DNA of 64,000 nucleotides. Source: Pseudoalteromonas sp. NC201. GTDB taxonomy: Bacteria; Pseudomonadota; Gammaproteobacteria; Enterobacterales; Alteromonadaceae. Below, in pieces: positions 52,606 to 63,887 of the stretch. Positions within the stretch are counted from its first letter, which is position 1; each line of letters opens with the position of its first letter. The notes under the pieces were generated by a model. That model was not told the origin of the DNA. It saw only the letters and a list, made by a program, of their open reading frames with translations, and made no database searches. The translations under genes were made by a program, and so were the position numbers. The stretch covers positions 1,158,501-1,222,500 of the forward strand of contig NZ_CP022522.1 of NCBI RefSeq assembly GCF_002850255.1, given 5' to 3'.

Positions 52606-55398
52606 ATGACTTTATTTTGGATACCCTTGCTATCCTTAATTGGCAGTTTTATCTCTGCATTTACGGGAAAGCTTTCTCGTAATCAGTCGACTGCTATAAC
52701 CTTAGTAGCGCCAGCAGTGGCAATTTTACTTGCTGTTGATCTCGCTCCTGCCGTTTTCGCAGGAGAGACTATTCGGTACACATTTGAATGGGTTCCGCTT
52801 CTAGATATTAACATCGCGTTTAGACTGGATGGTCTTGCGTTGCTGTTTGTTTTCATGATCTTGGGCATCGGTATGCTGGTTATCTTCTATGCCAGATACT
52901 ACCTTAGCAGCAATGATTCCATGCCTAAACTTTATGCTTACTTAATGCTCTTTATGACCGCCATGCTTGGTATCGTTATGTCTAATAACGTATTACAGCT
53001 TTGGTTATTCTGGGAGCTTACCAGTATTAGTTCATTTTTACTTATTAGCTATTGGTGGCATAAGTCAGAGGCCCGCAAAGGGGCGAAAATGGCACTTGCG
53101 ATCACTGGCGGTGGCGGTTTAGCACTGCTTGCCGGCTTGATGTTGATAGGAGATATTGTAGGTAGTTATAACCTGGATGTGATTTTATCTAGTCGTGAGC
53201 TTATTCAATCCCATGCATTATATGAAGTGGCGTTAATCCTTGTGCTACTGGGCGCATTTACCAAGTCCGCGCAATTTCCATTCCATTTCTGGCTACCGCA
53301 CGCGATGGCTGCACCAACACCTGTAAGTGCGTACTTACACTCTGCGACTATGGTGAAAGCTGGGATATTCTTACTGGCGCGCTTTTATCCTGCGCTGGCG
53401 GGTACAGAGCTGTGGTTTATTCTCGTTGGCCTAACTGGCTTAGCGACGCTGCTCGTTGGTGCCTATATCGCGTTATTTAAACATGATCTAAAAGGTCTTT
53501 TGGCGTTTTCGACGATCAGTCATTTAGGCCTTATTACTTTATTACTTGGTCTGGATACTGAGCTTGCGACTGTTGCGGCGGTTTTCCATATTATTAACCA
53601 CGCAACGTTTAAGGCCTCTTTATTCATGGCGACGGGGATCATCGACCATGAAACGGGCACTCGTGATATGCGTAAACTCAACGGTATGTGGCGATTTATG
53701 CCCTATACCGCAACGCTTGCGATGGTTGCCGCTTCTGCGATGGCTGGGGTGCCGCTACTTAATGGTTTCTTGTCAAAAGAAATGTTCTTTGCCGAGACGC
53801 TACACCAGCAACTTCTGGGCTCTATGTCGTGGTTGATTCCAATTTTGGCGACAATCGCCGGTGCATTCTCTGTTGCGTATTCGGCGCGATTTATTCATGA
53901 CGTATTCTTCAACGGAGATCCAATTGATTTACCCAAGGAGCCGCATGAAGCGCCACGCTATATGCGTTTTCCAATCGAAATCTTGGTCGCTTTATGTTTG
54001 ATAGTCGGCATGTTCCCTAACTTTATCGTTGATGGCATGTTAAAGACAGCATCAAGTGCGGTATTAGGGGAGGCTGCGCCAACCTTTGAGGTTGCTATTT
54101 GGCATGGCTTTAACTTACCACTGCTCATGAGTGGCCTTGCGGTATGTGGTGGCTTATTAATTTATACTCAGCGCAAATATCTATTCCAATTCCAAGCTTC
54201 ATTACCGCCGATGAACGCTAAGAAAACGTTTGAACGCACTATGTACAACATAGTGTCTTGGAGTCGCGCGCGTGTAAACGCAATAGAAAATGGTTCGTTA
54301 CAGCGTTATCTGATGCTGATGTTTATCGTTGTGCTGGTGAGTGCAGGCTGGCCATTGTTTGAAATGTCACAGTTAGTGGGTAATTTAGAGCCGACGCCAA
54401 TTGACGTACATAACGGTATTGGTGCTGGTTTATTAATGATTGGAGCGATTGGCACGGTTATCTGGCATCGTACTCGTATGGTTGCACTGTTGATGATTTC
54501 GGTTGTTGGTCTCATGGTGTCGGTTGCCTTTACGCGCTTCTCAGCACCGGATCTGGCGCTTACTCAGTTAACGGTAGAAGTAGTGACCATTATTCTGTTG
54601 ATGCTTGCGTTATTCTTCTTACCGCAAAGAACGCCGAAGGAGTCTAGTTCTATTCGCGTACTCCGTGATATGGGTATTGCTTCAGCAATTGGTGTGATCA
54701 TCGGAAGTATCAGTTACGCCTTGATCACAAGGCCATTGGATAGTATTTCTGAGTTCTTTATTGCAAACGCCAAAGTTGGCGGTGGCGGGACGAATGTCGT
54801 TAACGTTATCTTAGTGGATTTCCGTGGTTTTGATACGCTAGGTGAAATTACTGTACTGGGTATTGCGGCACTGGGGATTTATAAGTTACTGATTAATTTG
54901 CCATTATTTATGCCTGGCAGTGACAGTGAAGGCAGACCTTGGGCGAAAGAAAGATATCCGCTACTGCTGGCAAGTATTTCACAAAGCTTATTGCCTTTGG
55001 CATTGCTGGTCTCGGTTTATATTTTCTTGCGCGGCCACAATCTACCGGGTGGTGGATTTATCGCGGGCCTAATCACGGCGATAGCCTTTATTTTACAATA
55101 CATTGCTCATGGTTCGAATTGGATTGCAGAGCGCTTTGATGTCAATTACCGCAAGATTATCGCAACGGGTATCGCTATTTCTCTAGCAACCGGTGTGGGA
55201 AGTTGGTTCTTTGGCAAACCATTCTTAACCTCATGGTTTGATTATTTTGATATCCCATTGGTAGGTAAAACTGAGCTGGCAAGTGCCATCGCATTCGACC
55301 TTGGTGTTTATATCACCGTGGTAGGTGCAACGCTGATGATTTTGGCGAGCCTAGGTAAAGTAACGGCAAATGCGCCCAAAGAAGAGGTGAATATTTAA
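52606..55398 (+). CDS. mrpA: Mrp Na+/H+ antiporter subunit A fused to subunit B (MrpAB)
   Basis: A 930-residue membrane protein. The first ~480 residues are the ND5/NuoL-like proton channel ([32 protein letters not shown], in which FWELT and [35 protein letters not shown] are hallmarks). Residues ~640-765 carry the MbhD/MbhE-like part, and residues ~785-925 are an MrpB domain ([16 protein letters not shown]). In Bacillus MrpB is separate; a fused A-B subunit (PhaAB type) is usual in proteobacteria. The complex exports Na+ in exchange for H+ and supports life in salt and at alkaline pH. Its stop overlaps mrpC (TAATG). Confidence 0.92.
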   Translation: MTLFWIPLLSLIGSFISAFTGKLSRNQSTAITLVAPAVAILLAVDLAPAVFAGETIRYTFEWVPLLDINIAFRLDGLALLFVFMILGIGMLVIFYARYYLSSNDSMPKLYAYLMLFMTAMLGIVMSNNVLQLWLFWELTSISSFLLISYWWHKSEARKGAKMALAITGGGGLALLAGLMLIGDIVGSYNLDVILSSRELIQSHALYEVALILVLLGAFTKSAQFPFHFWLPHAMAAPTPVSAYLHSATMVKAGIFLLARFYPALAGTELWFILVGLTGLATLLVGAYIALFKHDLKGLLAFSTISHLGLITLLLGLDTELATVAAVFHIINHATFKASLFMATGIIDHETGTRDMRKLNGMWRFMPYTATLAMVAASAMAGVPLLNGFLSKEMFFAETLHQQLLGSMSWLIPILATIAGAFSVAYSARFIHDVFFNGDPIDLPKEPHEAPRYMRFPIEILVALCLIVGMFPNFIVDGMLKTASSAVLGEAAPTFEVAIWHGFNLPLLMSGLAVCGGLLIYTQRKYLFQFQASLPPMNAKKTFERTMYNIVSWSRARVNAIENGSLQRYLMLMFIVVLVSAGWPLFEMSQLVGNLEPTPIDVHNGIGAGLLMIGAIGTVIWHRTRMVALLMISVVGLMVSVAFTRFSAPDLALTQLTVEVVTIILLMLALFFLPQRTPKESSSIRVLRDMGIASAIGVIIGSISYALITRPLDSISEFFIANAKVGGGGTNVVNVILVDFRGFDTLGEITVLGIAALGIYKLLINLPLFMPGSDSEGRPWAKERYPLLLASISQSLLPLALLVSVYIFLRGHNLPGGGFIAGLITAIAFILQYIAHGSNWIAERFDVNYRKIIATGIAISLATGVGSWFFGKPFLTSWFDYFDIPLVGKTELASAIAFDLGVYITVVGATLMILASLGKVTANAPKEEVNI

Positions 55399-55739
55399 TG
55401 GAATTGCTTTATGCATCGTGCGTGGGCTTGCTAGTAGCCTGTGGCGTATTTTTGATTCTACGAGCAAGAACATTCCCTGTTGTTCTTGGTTTAACTATGT
55501 TGTCTTATGCGGTCAACTTGTTTTTGTTCGCATCGGGTAGATTGACCTTAAACAAAGCTGCAGTGCTTGGTTATAGCAGTGAGTATGCAGATCCACTGCC
55601 GCAAGCCTTGGTATTGACGGCAATTGTTATCGGGTTTGCGATGACGGCATTTGTCGTGATCTTAGCTATTCGCGGTCGTTCTGATTTGGGTAATGACCAT
55701 GTAAATGGCATTGTTCCTGACAAAAAGGGTAAAGCATGA
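55398..55739 (+). CDS. mrpC: Mrp antiporter subunit C (NuoK-like)
   Basis: A 113-residue, three-helix subunit related to NuoK. LLVACGVFLILRARTFPVVLGLTMLSYAVNLFLFASGR and DPLPQALVLTAIVIGFAMTAFVVILAIRGR are the family segments, including the acidic residue in the last pair of helices. It overlaps mrpA by one base and mrpD by four (ATGA). Confidence 0.93.
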   Translation: MELLYASCVGLLVACGVFLILRARTFPVVLGLTMLSYAVNLFLFASGRLTLNKAAVLGYSSEYADPLPQALVLTAIVIGFAMTAFVVILAIRGRSDLGNDHVNGIVPDKKGKA

Positions 55740-57250
55740 TCCAACATTTGACTTCTTTACCTATTTTATTACCTATGTTGGCAGGGGTGATCCTGCTGAT
55801 GCCACCGTGTGGTAAGAACTTAGCGATTAGGCGTAAAGTTTCAGTACTCATGTCGCTAATTACGTTTGCAGTTTGTGCCTCACTTTTACTACATGTTCAG
55901 CAGTCTGGCATTCAGGTTTATGCGATTGGTAACTGGCAAGCACCGTTTGGTATTGTGTTAGTTGCTGATCAACTTTCGACTCTGTTAGTCAGCTTAACCG
56001 CTTTGTTGTGTTTTGTGTGTTCGCTGTATAGCTGTGCCGGAGACGACGAACGAGGAAGTTTCTTCCATCCGTTACTGCACTTTTTGGTGATGGGGGTAAA
56101 TGGCGCCTTCTTAACTGGTGACGCGTTCAACTTATTTGTATTCTTTGAGATTTTGTTGATAGCGTCTTATGCGCTGTTAATGCATGGTGGTGATAAGCAC
56201 AATACCCGTGCTTCACTGCAATACGTGATCCTAAATCTAGTAGGTTCGTCGGTATTTTTGATTGCATTAGGTATCTTGTACGGTGTGCTTGGTACCCTAA
56301 ACATGGCGGATATGGCATATAAGATCACCTTCTTACAAGGAGATGATGTTTATCTTGCTAAAATTGGCGGCTTGTTATTATTGGTTGTATTTGCGCTAAA
56401 AGGTGCCTTGCTACCGCTTCATCTATGGCTGCCAAACACCTATGCAACCGCGTTACCTGTTGTAGCTGCTTTATTTGCAATTATGACTAAAGTGGGTGTG
56501 TATTCTATGATGCGTGTGTATACACTGATTTTTGGCGATCAAGCTGGTGAATTAAGTCATATGGCACAAGAGTGGCTATGGTGGCTCGCTCTGGCGACTA
56601 TCGTCATGGGTGGGATTGGCGTACTTGCTAGTCAAGATTTGCGTAAGCTGTCTGCAAATTTAGTGGTGGTGTCAGTTGGCACTCTAGTGGCATTAGTCGC
56701 CGTACAAACGGTAAATAGCAGCGCTGCAGCCATTTACTATTTAGTGCATTCGACATTAGTGTCTGCTGCTTTGTTCTTACTTGCTGATTTAGTGGGGAAA
56801 CAAAGGGGGAAAGTCGCTGATAGGATCACCGCGGGTCGCCCAGTAGTTCAACCTATGTTACTTGGCATCATGTTTGCAATTGCGGCAATCACTGTGATTG
56901 GTATGCCGCCGTTATCAGGCTTTATTGGCAAAGTATGGATCTTAAAGTCGACCATCGAGTCGAGTCACACGTATTGGTTTTGGGCGGTGTATTTGTTAGT
57001 AAGCTTAGCGGTATTAGTAAGTGTCTCAAAAGCTGGTAGCACAGTGTTTTGGCATCATACAGGTAAGGTCGATACACAATCGGCAGAAAAAGCGCACCCA
57101 GCCCAAATTATCGCAATTCTTACCTTGATAACTTGTGCGCCGTTAATGGTGATTTTTGCCGGTCCATTGACTGATTACGCATTGTCGGCAGCCGACTCTT
57201 TACACGACTTTTCTAGCATGACGAATGCTGTGTTAAAAGGAGCGAAATAG
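55736..57250 (+). CDS. mrpD: Mrp antiporter subunit D (NuoM/N-like)
   Basis: A 504-residue antiporter-like channel subunit related to NuoM/NuoL. Landmarks: LFVFFEILLIASYALL (channel Glu), LLVVFALKGALLPLHLWLPNTYATALPVVAALFAIMTKVGVYS with the conserved Lys in helix 7-8, and MPPLSGFIGKVWIL near the C-terminus. It directly abuts mrpE. Confidence 0.94.
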   Translation: MIQHLTSLPILLPMLAGVILLMPPCGKNLAIRRKVSVLMSLITFAVCASLLLHVQQSGIQVYAIGNWQAPFGIVLVADQLSTLLVSLTALLCFVCSLYSCAGDDERGSFFHPLLHFLVMGVNGAFLTGDAFNLFVFFEILLIASYALLMHGGDKHNTRASLQYVILNLVGSSVFLIALGILYGVLGTLNMADMAYKITFLQGDDVYLAKIGGLLLLVVFALKGALLPLHLWLPNTYATALPVVAALFAIMTKVGVYSMMRVYTLIFGDQAGELSHMAQEWLWWLALATIVMGGIGVLASQDLRKLSANLVVVSVGTLVALVAVQTVNSSAAAIYYLVHSTLVSAALFLLADLVGKQRGKVADRITAGRPVVQPMLLGIMFAIAAITVIGMPPLSGFIGKVWILKSTIESSHTYWFWAVYLLVSLAVLVSVSKAGSTVFWHHTGKVDTQSAEKAHPAQIIAILTLITCAPLMVIFAGPLTDYALSAADSLHDFSSMTNAVLKGAK

Positions 57251-57787
57251 ATGCGTTTAGAAGCAAGGTTTAAATGGCTACCAACTCCATTTCGCAGCTT
57301 ACTGCTATTTACTGTGTGGTTATTGATGAATAATAGTGTGTCAGCTGGGCATATTATTCTCGCGACTATTCTAGCGATTGTGATCCCGCTTATTACCTAT
57401 CGGTTTAGAACTAAGCAGCCACTGATCATTAAGCCATGGCGTGCGTTTACTCATTTGCTTTTGGTACTTTACGATATCATTACCGCCAACGTTGAGGTTG
57501 CGATAAAGATCTTAGGACCAACGAAGAAATTGCGCCCCGGTTTCGTGTTGGTGCCGCTCGATATAGATCAAGCTATGCCAATCACTATTTTAGCCAGCAC
57601 GGTATCTTTAACTCCTGGCACCGTAAGTGCTGAGGTATACCCTTGGCCTGAGTCTGAAAAAAGCGGCGAAAAACCAGAACGTAAATACTTATTGATCCAC
57701 GTGTTAGATCTTACGGATGAGCAAGCGTTGATTGATACTATTAAATCTCGTTATGAAGCGCCATTGAAGGAGATTTTTGAATGCTAG
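57251..57787 (+). CDS. mrpE: Mrp antiporter subunit E
   Basis: A 178-residue subunit with two or three N-terminal helices (LLLFTVWLLMNNSVSAGHIILATILAIVIPLI region) and a soluble C-terminal part. VAIKILGPTKKLRPGFVLVPLD and TILASTVSLTPGTVSAEV are the family's conserved stretches. It starts right after the mrpD stop and overlaps mrpF by seven bases. Confidence 0.92.
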   Translation: MRLEARFKWLPTPFRSLLLFTVWLLMNNSVSAGHIILATILAIVIPLITYRFRTKQPLIIKPWRAFTHLLLVLYDIITANVEVAIKILGPTKKLRPGFVLVPLDIDQAMPITILASTVSLTPGTVSAEVYPWPESEKSGEKPERKYLLIHVLDLTDEQALIDTIKSRYEAPLKEIFEC

Positions 57788-58050
57788 AAACTGTAATTCT
57801 TATTGTCTTTGCGATGATAGGTGTATCACTTTTGCTAAATCTTTGGCGTTTGGTTGTTGGACCTTCAATTCCAGATAGAATTTTAGCGCTCGATACCATG
57901 TACATAAATACCATTGCGCTTATTATTCTTTACGGAATGAGTATGGGAACTGCATTGTACTTTGAAGCCGCATTATTAATAGCAATGCTTGGTTTTGTAA
58001 GTACGGTTGCGGTATGTAAGTATTTGCTACGCGGCGACATCATAGAATAG
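57781..58050 (+). CDS. mrpF: Mrp antiporter subunit F
   Basis: An 89-residue, three-helix subunit. VVGPSIPDRILALDTMYINTIALIILYG, with the conserved GP-x-x-x-DR-x-x-A-x-D motif, identifies MrpF, which helps form the sodium pathway at the subunit interface. Confidence 0.93.
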   Translation: MLETVILIVFAMIGVSLLLNLWRLVVGPSIPDRILALDTMYINTIALIILYGMSMGTALYFEAALLIAMLGFVSTVAVCKYLLRGDIIE

Positions 58051-58059
58051 GAGAGCGAT

Positions 58060-58386
58060 ATGTCGGAATGGATAATTTCCATTTTATTACTGTTAGGTGG
58101 TGCGTTTGTATTGATAGGCTCTATTGGTCTTGTGAAAATGCCTGACTTTTTTATGCGTCTCCACGGTCCTACAAAGGCCACAACGCTTGGAATGGCGTGC
58201 TTATTGACCTCGGCAATGGTGTATTTTAGTACCACGACTGATGGTGTGAGTGTAAAGGAAATCTTGATTTCAATATTTTTGCTGCTCACTGCCCCTATTT
58301 CTGGATATATGCTGATTAAGTCAGCAATACATCACCGCTTGCCGAGTAATGAAAAGACGACAGGCAAAGACAAGATAAAAAAATAG
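58060..58386 (+). CDS. mrpG: Mrp antiporter subunit G
   Basis: A 108-residue, three-helix subunit. GAFVLIGSIGLVKMPDFFMRLHGPTKATTLG contains the family's MPDFF-x-RLH-x-x-TKA-x-TLG signature. A GAGAG ribosome site precedes the ATG. The stop codon lies inside the terminator hairpin that closes the operon. Confidence 0.93.
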   Translation: MSEWIISILLLLGGAFVLIGSIGLVKMPDFFMRLHGPTKATTLGMACLLTSAMVYFSTTTDGVSVKEILISIFLLLTAPISGYMLIKSAIHHRLPSNEKTTGKDKIKK

Positions 58387-58407
58387 TGCTTCGGCGCTAT
58401 TTTTTTA
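58381..58407 (+). terminator. Rho-independent terminator of the mrp operon
   Basis: A stem AAATAGTGC / GCGCTATTT (one G-T pair) closed by a stable TTCG tetraloop runs into a T tract. Confidence 0.9.
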
Positions 58408-58602
58408 CCCATCACTTTATAATTTATTCCCTAAATAATCCCACTCAAGCATCATAAATTTCAGTACGTTATTAAATTTTTTGCTACAGTTAAAAAAGAC
58501 TTCATAGTCGCCGATAAAAATAGGGGTCACTCGTTTTATCAAGTTGATGATGAACGTGCAGTGCAATTTGTTTGCATACTAAGTCTAAAAACTGGGAATG
58601 TT

Positions 58603-60717
58603 ATGAAACAAGCTTCGATTAAAAACAAACTCTTATTCTTTGTAACAGCATTAGTAACGAGTTTGGTTGTTATATTAGTGACAACAATGTGGTTTCACCT
58701 TGCAGCAGAAAATACCAAGCAAAGTGAAGGGGTCCAACAAGCGATTTATGATGAAATATCCCAAGGTCTTATCGCTAAAGGCAATCAATATGGGCAACGT
58801 GTGGCTGGCTTTATCAATGAAGCCTATCGTGTTCCTTATACTTTGGCGGGTGTACTATCTCATACCGCCGAGCAGGATCCTCTGAGCCGTGAACAAGTGC
58901 AAGAAATTGTCAATGGTGCGCTAAAGCAAAATCGCTTTGTGTCTTCTATGTATGCACAGTTTGAACCGAATGGTTACGATGGCAATGATGCCAGTAATCA
59001 AGGTGGTTCGAGTCACTCTGTGCCGGGCGCTGGTACCTTAGAGCTCTACTTTACTCAAGAAGCCAATGGTCCGATGCAACAAAAAGTTGAGTCGGCAGAA
59101 GAAAAATATGCCGATGCAATCAATGAGTTTGGCCTACGAGAAGCCGAGTGGTATCTGTGCGCAAAAGATAAAGTAGCGCCGTGTATCATGGAGCCCTATT
59201 TATATGAAATTTCTCCGGGCAACAAAATGCTGATGACCTCATTGACCACACCAGTCGTGGTCAATCGTCAATTTAGAGGCTTAGTGGGCGTGGATGTAAA
59301 TTTGCCGATTTTCCAAACCATGGTCGACGAGCTCTCAAACTCGCTTTACTCAGGAGCCGCTAAGGTAACCTTGTTAAGTGAGTTGGGTCTTGTTGTGGGT
59401 TCTAGTCACTACAAGAATTTAGCCCGCCCACTTGCTGAGTCGACAAAGTCAGATAGGGCTGAGGTGTTAAAATCGCTGCACACAGGTTCTGGGATTAAAG
59501 AGCTTGGTGAAGACTTAGTCGTAGCGGTACCGATTAAAATTGCGTTACCAAACACCACTTGGTCTCTAGTAATCGAACTACCTAAGGCAATTGCACTTAG
59601 TTCTGCCACAACGCTGCAAAGTCAGCTGGAGGAGTCGACAAACTCCGTTGGTCGCTGGATGCTCATTATCGGTATTGTTATTGCTGTTATTGGCATTGCC
59701 ATTGCGGTGGTATTAGTGAACACAATTATCGGCCCGCTTACGCATATTCAGGAGCGGGTAGAGAACTTAGCTTCTAGCGAAGGCGATTTAACGCATGAAC
59801 TAGAAGTGAGTCATCATGCTGAGTTGATTGCCTTGGCACATGGCTTTAACCGCTTTACTGATAAACTACGAAAGATGATTGATGACCTCAAAGGTCTTGC
59901 TGAATCTTCCTACGAGCAGTCGCATCGAACAACAGAAGCCGCGATAAACATCAAAAACAAAGTCGCTAATCAGCACTTAGAAATAGATAGCGTAGTTACT
60001 GCAATTAACGAACTCAGTGCAACTGCTTCAGAGGTGGCTCGGGCATCGGAAAAAGCGGCTGCAAGTACGAATCAGGCCGCAGATCAAGTTCAGCAAAGCG
60101 AACAAAGCATCATTAAAACGACCGAAACGGTGCAATCAATGGCGGATCAAGTTATTGATGCGAAACAAGCGGTCGTGAAGGTATCTGAGCGCAGTGATGA
60201 TATTTCCAAAATACTAGAAGTGATCAGAGCCATTGCAGAACAAACTAATTTACTGGCCTTAAACGCAGCAATTGAAGCGGCAAGGGCGGGGGAGCAAGGG
60301 CGCGGCTTTGCGGTTGTTGCCGACGAAGTTCGAGCTTTGGCGTCAAAAACACAAGCATCGACGGACGACATTAGTAAACTAATAGATAACCTACAGAGTG
60401 AAGTCGCGAACTCAGGCCGGATCATTGAGAGCTCTGTGCAGCTAGGTGAAGACGCAGTGAGTTATTGCCAAGAATCGGCTAGGTTAATGAGTACGCTAGT
60501 TGCTGAGCTGACAAGCATTTCTAACGAAGTAACACAAATTGCTACGGCTGCGGAAGAGCAAAGTATGGTTACCGAAGAAATTAATACGAATACGACGGGC
60601 ATTTCAGATGCCGCTGCTGAGCTTTCGAAGTTCGCAGATGAAGTAGAGCAAGCAGCCAGTTCAATGACGCTGATAGTCGAACAAAAACACAAGCAACTTA
60701 ATTTATTAAGAACGTAA
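58603..60717 (+). CDS. Methyl-accepting chemotaxis protein with periplasmic sensor domain
   Basis: A 704-residue transducer. A first helix (about 10-32) leads to a ~310-residue periplasmic dCache-like sensor ([13 protein letters not shown] is the recurrent end of the distal lobe), followed by a second helix (about 350-372), a HAMP domain ([19 protein letters not shown]) and the cytoplasmic coiled coil. The signalling tip [37 protein letters not shown] is fully conserved. The start at 58603 gives a normal N-terminus ([12 protein letters not shown]); a GTG at 58561 is an upstream alternative. The ligand is not predictable. Monocistronic. Confidence 0.9.
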   Translation: MKQASIKNKLLFFVTALVTSLVVILVTTMWFHLAAENTKQSEGVQQAIYDEISQGLIAKGNQYGQRVAGFINEAYRVPYTLAGVLSHTAEQDPLSREQVQEIVNGALKQNRFVSSMYAQFEPNGYDGNDASNQGGSSHSVPGAGTLELYFTQEANGPMQQKVESAEEKYADAINEFGLREAEWYLCAKDKVAPCIMEPYLYEISPGNKMLMTSLTTPVVVNRQFRGLVGVDVNLPIFQTMVDELSNSLYSGAAKVTLLSELGLVVGSSHYKNLARPLAESTKSDRAEVLKSLHTGSGIKELGEDLVVAVPIKIALPNTTWSLVIELPKAIALSSATTLQSQLEESTNSVGRWMLIIGIVIAVIGIAIAVVLVNTIIGPLTHIQERVENLASSEGDLTHELEVSHHAELIALAHGFNRFTDKLRKMIDDLKGLAESSYEQSHRTTEAAINIKNKVANQHLEIDSVVTAINELSATASEVARASEKAAASTNQAADQVQQSEQSIIKTTETVQSMADQVIDAKQAVVKVSERSDDISKILEVIRAIAEQTNLLALNAAIEAARAGEQGRGFAVVADEVRALASKTQASTDDISKLIDNLQSEVANSGRIIESSVQLGEDAVSYCQESARLMSTLVAELTSISNEVTQIATAAEEQSMVTEEINTNTTGISDAAAELSKFADEVEQAASSMTLIVEQKHKQLNLLRT

Positions 60718-60729
60718 GTTTGTTGGTTT

Positions 60730-60757
60730 GCAAAGAGACTGGAGACAGTCTCTTTGC
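60730..60757 (+). terminator. Perfect 12-bp hairpin after the chemotaxis gene
   Basis: GCAAAGAGACTG pairs perfectly with CAGTCTCTTTGC across a GAGA (GNRA) tetraloop. The T tract (GTGTTTTT) begins only about nine bases later. It is probably a terminator or an mRNA 3' end stabiliser. Confidence 0.6.
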
Positions 60758-60820
60758 AGCTATGGTGTTTTTCGTCAAAATTCACTATGATAACTGTATC
60801 TATATACAGTTAAGCTAATC

Positions 60821-62743
60821 ATGAAACTCTATATCGCAGAAAAACCCTCTTTAGGCCGAGCAATCGCCGATGTCTTACCAAAACCACATAAAAAACAAGA
60901 TGGTTATATAGAAGTCGCGAATGGTGATGTGGTTTCTTGGTGTATAGGTCACCTGTTGGAACAAGCAGAACCTGAAGACTACGACGTCAAATACAAAAAA
61001 TGGCAGTTTCATGATCTACCAATCGTGCCGACTCAATGGCAGTTCAAAGCAAAGCCAAAAACAAAAAAGCAGCTTAGCACTTTAAAAAAGTTACTCACAA
61101 AAGCCGATGAAATCTACCATGCTGGAGATCCTGATAGAGAAGGGCAATTGCTCGTGGACGAAGTATTTCAATTTGTAAACTTGCCTGAACGGAAAAGAGC
61201 AACGATCCGACGCTTGTTGATCAGTGATTTAAACCCACAAGCTGTGAAAAAGGCATTGGCTTCGACACGTTCTAATCAAGAATTTGTTCCTTTAAGTGTA
61301 TCTGCACTTGCAAGAGCTAGAGCGGATTGGCTATTTGGGATGAATTTAACCAGAGCATTTACGTTGGCCGGGCAAAAAGCGGGAGTGAATACTGTTTTGT
61401 CGGTTGGCAGAGTGCAAACTCCGGTACTTGGTTTGGTTGTTAGAAGAGATCTAGAAATAGAGAACTTTGTATCTAAACCATTTTATGAGGTGATTGCACA
61501 CATCAATAAACCAAATTGGGGTGTTTTTGAAGCTAAGTGGGTACCAAGTGAAGCATGTAAGCCCTATATGGACGAAGATGGGCGTGTTCTGGTTAAGGCC
61601 TTAGCCGAAAACGTTGCGGATCGGATCAGTCAAAAGCAAGCAACAATAAATAAGGTTGAAACAAAACCAAAAAAGATAAACCCGCCGTTACCCTATAACC
61701 TTTCTTCTTTGCAGATTGACGCAAATAAGCGCTACGGTTTATCGGCTCAGCAAGTGTTGGATATTTGTCAGGCACTTTATGAGAATCATAAATTGATCAC
61801 TTACCCTAGATCAGATAACCGTTATCTACCACAAGAACATTTTGTTGAAAGAGAGCAAGTCATTGCGGCTGCCGAGCACAATCAGGGAATAGAAAGTAAG
61901 TTTATTAAGTTAGCTGACATGAATCTAAAAGGAGCGTGTTGGAATGATAAAAAGGTAGAAGCGCATCACGCTATCATTCCAACCACTAAAAAGCTCCGCA
62001 GTGCTCAGCTTGGGCATAGAGAGTTACAGGTCTATCAACTCATCTCTGTACAGTATCTTGCGCAATTCTTTCACCCCTACCGCTACAACGAAACTAAAGT
62101 GGAGTTGGAGATTAGTGGTGGTCAATTCAAAGCACAAGCGAAGCAAATAACAGATCAAGGATTCAAGATACTGTTTAAAGGTCATGAGGTAGAGAAAGAA
62201 AGCCTATTGCCGGAGTTACAGGTGGGAGAGCAACTTTTATGCGAGAAAGGTGAAGTTAAAGAAAAACAAACTCAGCCGCCAAAGCATTACACTGAAGCTA
62301 CCTTATTAGGTGCAATGACAGGTATTGCACGGTTTGTTTCCGATCAATCTATCAAAAAGGTATTGAAAGACACTGATGGGCTTGGTACTGAGGCGACGCG
62401 GGCCGGAATTATTGAGCTTTTGTTTAGACGGCAGTTTCTTAGACGAGAAGGTAAGACGATATATTCTACGGCGCTGGGAAAGGCATTTATTCAAACCCTA
62501 CCTGAGTCACTTTCATTACCAGATAGAACTGCGCTCTGGGAGTCATTGCTCGGAAAGATCGCCAATAAGGAAACGTCGTATAATCAATTTATGCAACCGC
62601 TTTGTGATGAGTTAGGTGGATTTATTGACGGCGCTCAGTCTATCAATACGAATGCACTGAAAGGTGTTCCTGTACCTGCATTTAAAAAGCGTGGTGCAAG
62701 AAAGGGGAAATTTACCCGAAAGAGAAAGCCAAGCTCTGCATAA
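60821..62743 (+). CDS. topB: DNA topoisomerase III
   Basis: A 640-residue type IA topoisomerase that decatenates single-strand-linked DNA. The Toprim domain at the N-terminus (LYIAEKPSLGRAIADVL and GDPDREGQLLVDE, with the DPD-x-E metal triad) is followed by the catalytic region with Tyr328 in LITYPRSDNRYLP, and TEATRAGIIELLF and ALWESLLGKI segments. The basic C-terminal tail (RGARKGKFTRKRK) lacks zinc fingers, as in other TopB. Length fits E. coli TopB (653). Confidence 0.95.
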   Translation: MKLYIAEKPSLGRAIADVLPKPHKKQDGYIEVANGDVVSWCIGHLLEQAEPEDYDVKYKKWQFHDLPIVPTQWQFKAKPKTKKQLSTLKKLLTKADEIYHAGDPDREGQLLVDEVFQFVNLPERKRATIRRLLISDLNPQAVKKALASTRSNQEFVPLSVSALARARADWLFGMNLTRAFTLAGQKAGVNTVLSVGRVQTPVLGLVVRRDLEIENFVSKPFYEVIAHINKPNWGVFEAKWVPSEACKPYMDEDGRVLVKALAENVADRISQKQATINKVETKPKKINPPLPYNLSSLQIDANKRYGLSAQQVLDICQALYENHKLITYPRSDNRYLPQEHFVEREQVIAAAEHNQGIESKFIKLADMNLKGACWNDKKVEAHHAIIPTTKKLRSAQLGHRELQVYQLISVQYLAQFFHPYRYNETKVELEISGGQFKAQAKQITDQGFKILFKGHEVEKESLLPELQVGEQLLCEKGEVKEKQTQPPKHYTEATLLGAMTGIARFVSDQSIKKVLKDTDGLGTEATRAGIIELLFRRQFLRREGKTIYSTALGKAFIQTLPESLSLPDRTALWESLLGKIANKETSYNQFMQPLCDELGGFIDGAQSINTNALKGVPVPAFKKRGARKGKFTRKRKPSSA

Positions 62744-62821
62744 TTGTTTTCTTGGCTTGGTTGTAAATTCAGATAGTGTCACTATATCAACCATATTAAT
62801 TACTCAGACAGAAAATAGAAT

Positions 62822-63679
62822 ATGAGCAATAAAATCCAACTAACCCCTGAAAACATTCAGCAAGTAATAACCGATCCAAATCCAGAGAAAGTGTTATTGC
62901 TGACCTTTTATAGCAATCAAAATCCTGAATGTGTTCAGCAAGACCAAATATTGGAGAGGATAGCGGCAGCTTATAGTGAGCATATAACCGTAGGCGTTAT
63001 TGATTGTGATGTCCAACAAGCGCTGGCATCTCAACTCGCTCAGCAAATTGGTTTACAAGCTTTGCCAACGATTGTGATTTTAAAAGGTGGTGCGCCAGTA
63101 GATATGCTGGCAGGGGCAAAAACAGAAGAAGAAATAAAAGAAGCTTTGTCTGAGCATTTACCATCACCTGAAGTTATTTTACTTGATCAAGCGAAGCAGT
63201 TCCTCGCAAGCGGTGACCTAAATAATGCCTTTGGTTATGCGAAGAAGGCATACGACATTGACAGTAGTAACACTCGGGTTAAGTTGGTGTTTGCGGATAT
63301 CTGCATGCAAATTCAAAAATTTGATGAAGCTCAAGCGTTATTAGATTCTATAAATGAAGAACAGCGAGACCCATATTACTACAATTTAGTCGCTAAATTG
63401 GCGCAAGCTGCGGCTGCACAAGATTCACCAGAGGTAAAGCGTCTAGAGCAAGCGGTGGAAGCTGAACCTGATTCATTAGACTTACGTTGTCAGTTAGCTC
63501 AAGCTCAGTTAGATGTGGGTAAAAAAGAAGAAGCATTGGCAAGCCTACTTATGGTGCTTAAGAAAGATATGAACTACGGTGAAGCCAAAAAGGGATTTTT
63601 AGATATTATCGCTTCGCTTCCTGATGGCGATAGTGTTGCTTCAGCATATCGACGAAAGCTATATAGTCTTCTTTACTAA
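62822..63679 (+). CDS. cnoX: Chaperedoxin CnoX (YbbN), thioredoxin-TPR protein
   Basis: A 285-residue holdase that protects oxidation-prone proteins under chlorine stress and hands them to GroEL. The N-terminal ~110 residues are a thioredoxin fold whose active site is changed from WCGPC to NPECVQQ, with Cys37 and Cys62 at the same places as Cys38 and Cys63 in E. coli CnoX. ALPTIVILKGG is the cis-Pro loop. The rest is TPR-like helices (DQAKQFLASGDLNNAFGYAKKAYDI, CQLAQAQLDVGKKEEALASL). Length equals E. coli (284). Confidence 0.9.
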   Translation: MSNKIQLTPENIQQVITDPNPEKVLLLTFYSNQNPECVQQDQILERIAAAYSEHITVGVIDCDVQQALASQLAQQIGLQALPTIVILKGGAPVDMLAGAKTEEEIKEALSEHLPSPEVILLDQAKQFLASGDLNNAFGYAKKAYDIDSSNTRVKLVFADICMQIQKFDEAQALLDSINEEQRDPYYYNLVAKLAQAAAAQDSPEVKRLEQAVEAEPDSLDLRCQLAQAQLDVGKKEEALASLLMVLKKDMNYGEAKKGFLDIIASLPDGDSVASAYRRKLYSLLY

Positions 63680-63700
63680 AAGAATAGATAGTTGAATACC

Positions 63701-63734
63701 AAGATACAGGTGGAAATTTCTTCAACTGTATCTT
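63701..63734 (+). terminator. Inverted repeat after cnoX
   Basis: Perfect 9-base arms AAGATACAG / CTGTATCTT flank a 16-base loop. No T tract follows, so it may be an mRNA 3' hairpin or a site for a protein. The stretch 63680-63880 holds nothing else I can name. Confidence 0.4.
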
Positions 63735-63887
63735 GCATCCTCCCAAATTTGATCAATACTTATGATCCCTTCGCGAAAACTGGTGACAGTTTTATGAAGA
63801 AAATGTTGCATTAATGTGGTTTCTAAGTGGTTTTGTGTATTTTCTGTTCGAATGAACCTTTTTTATAAGTTTTAATGAAAAAAGGGG

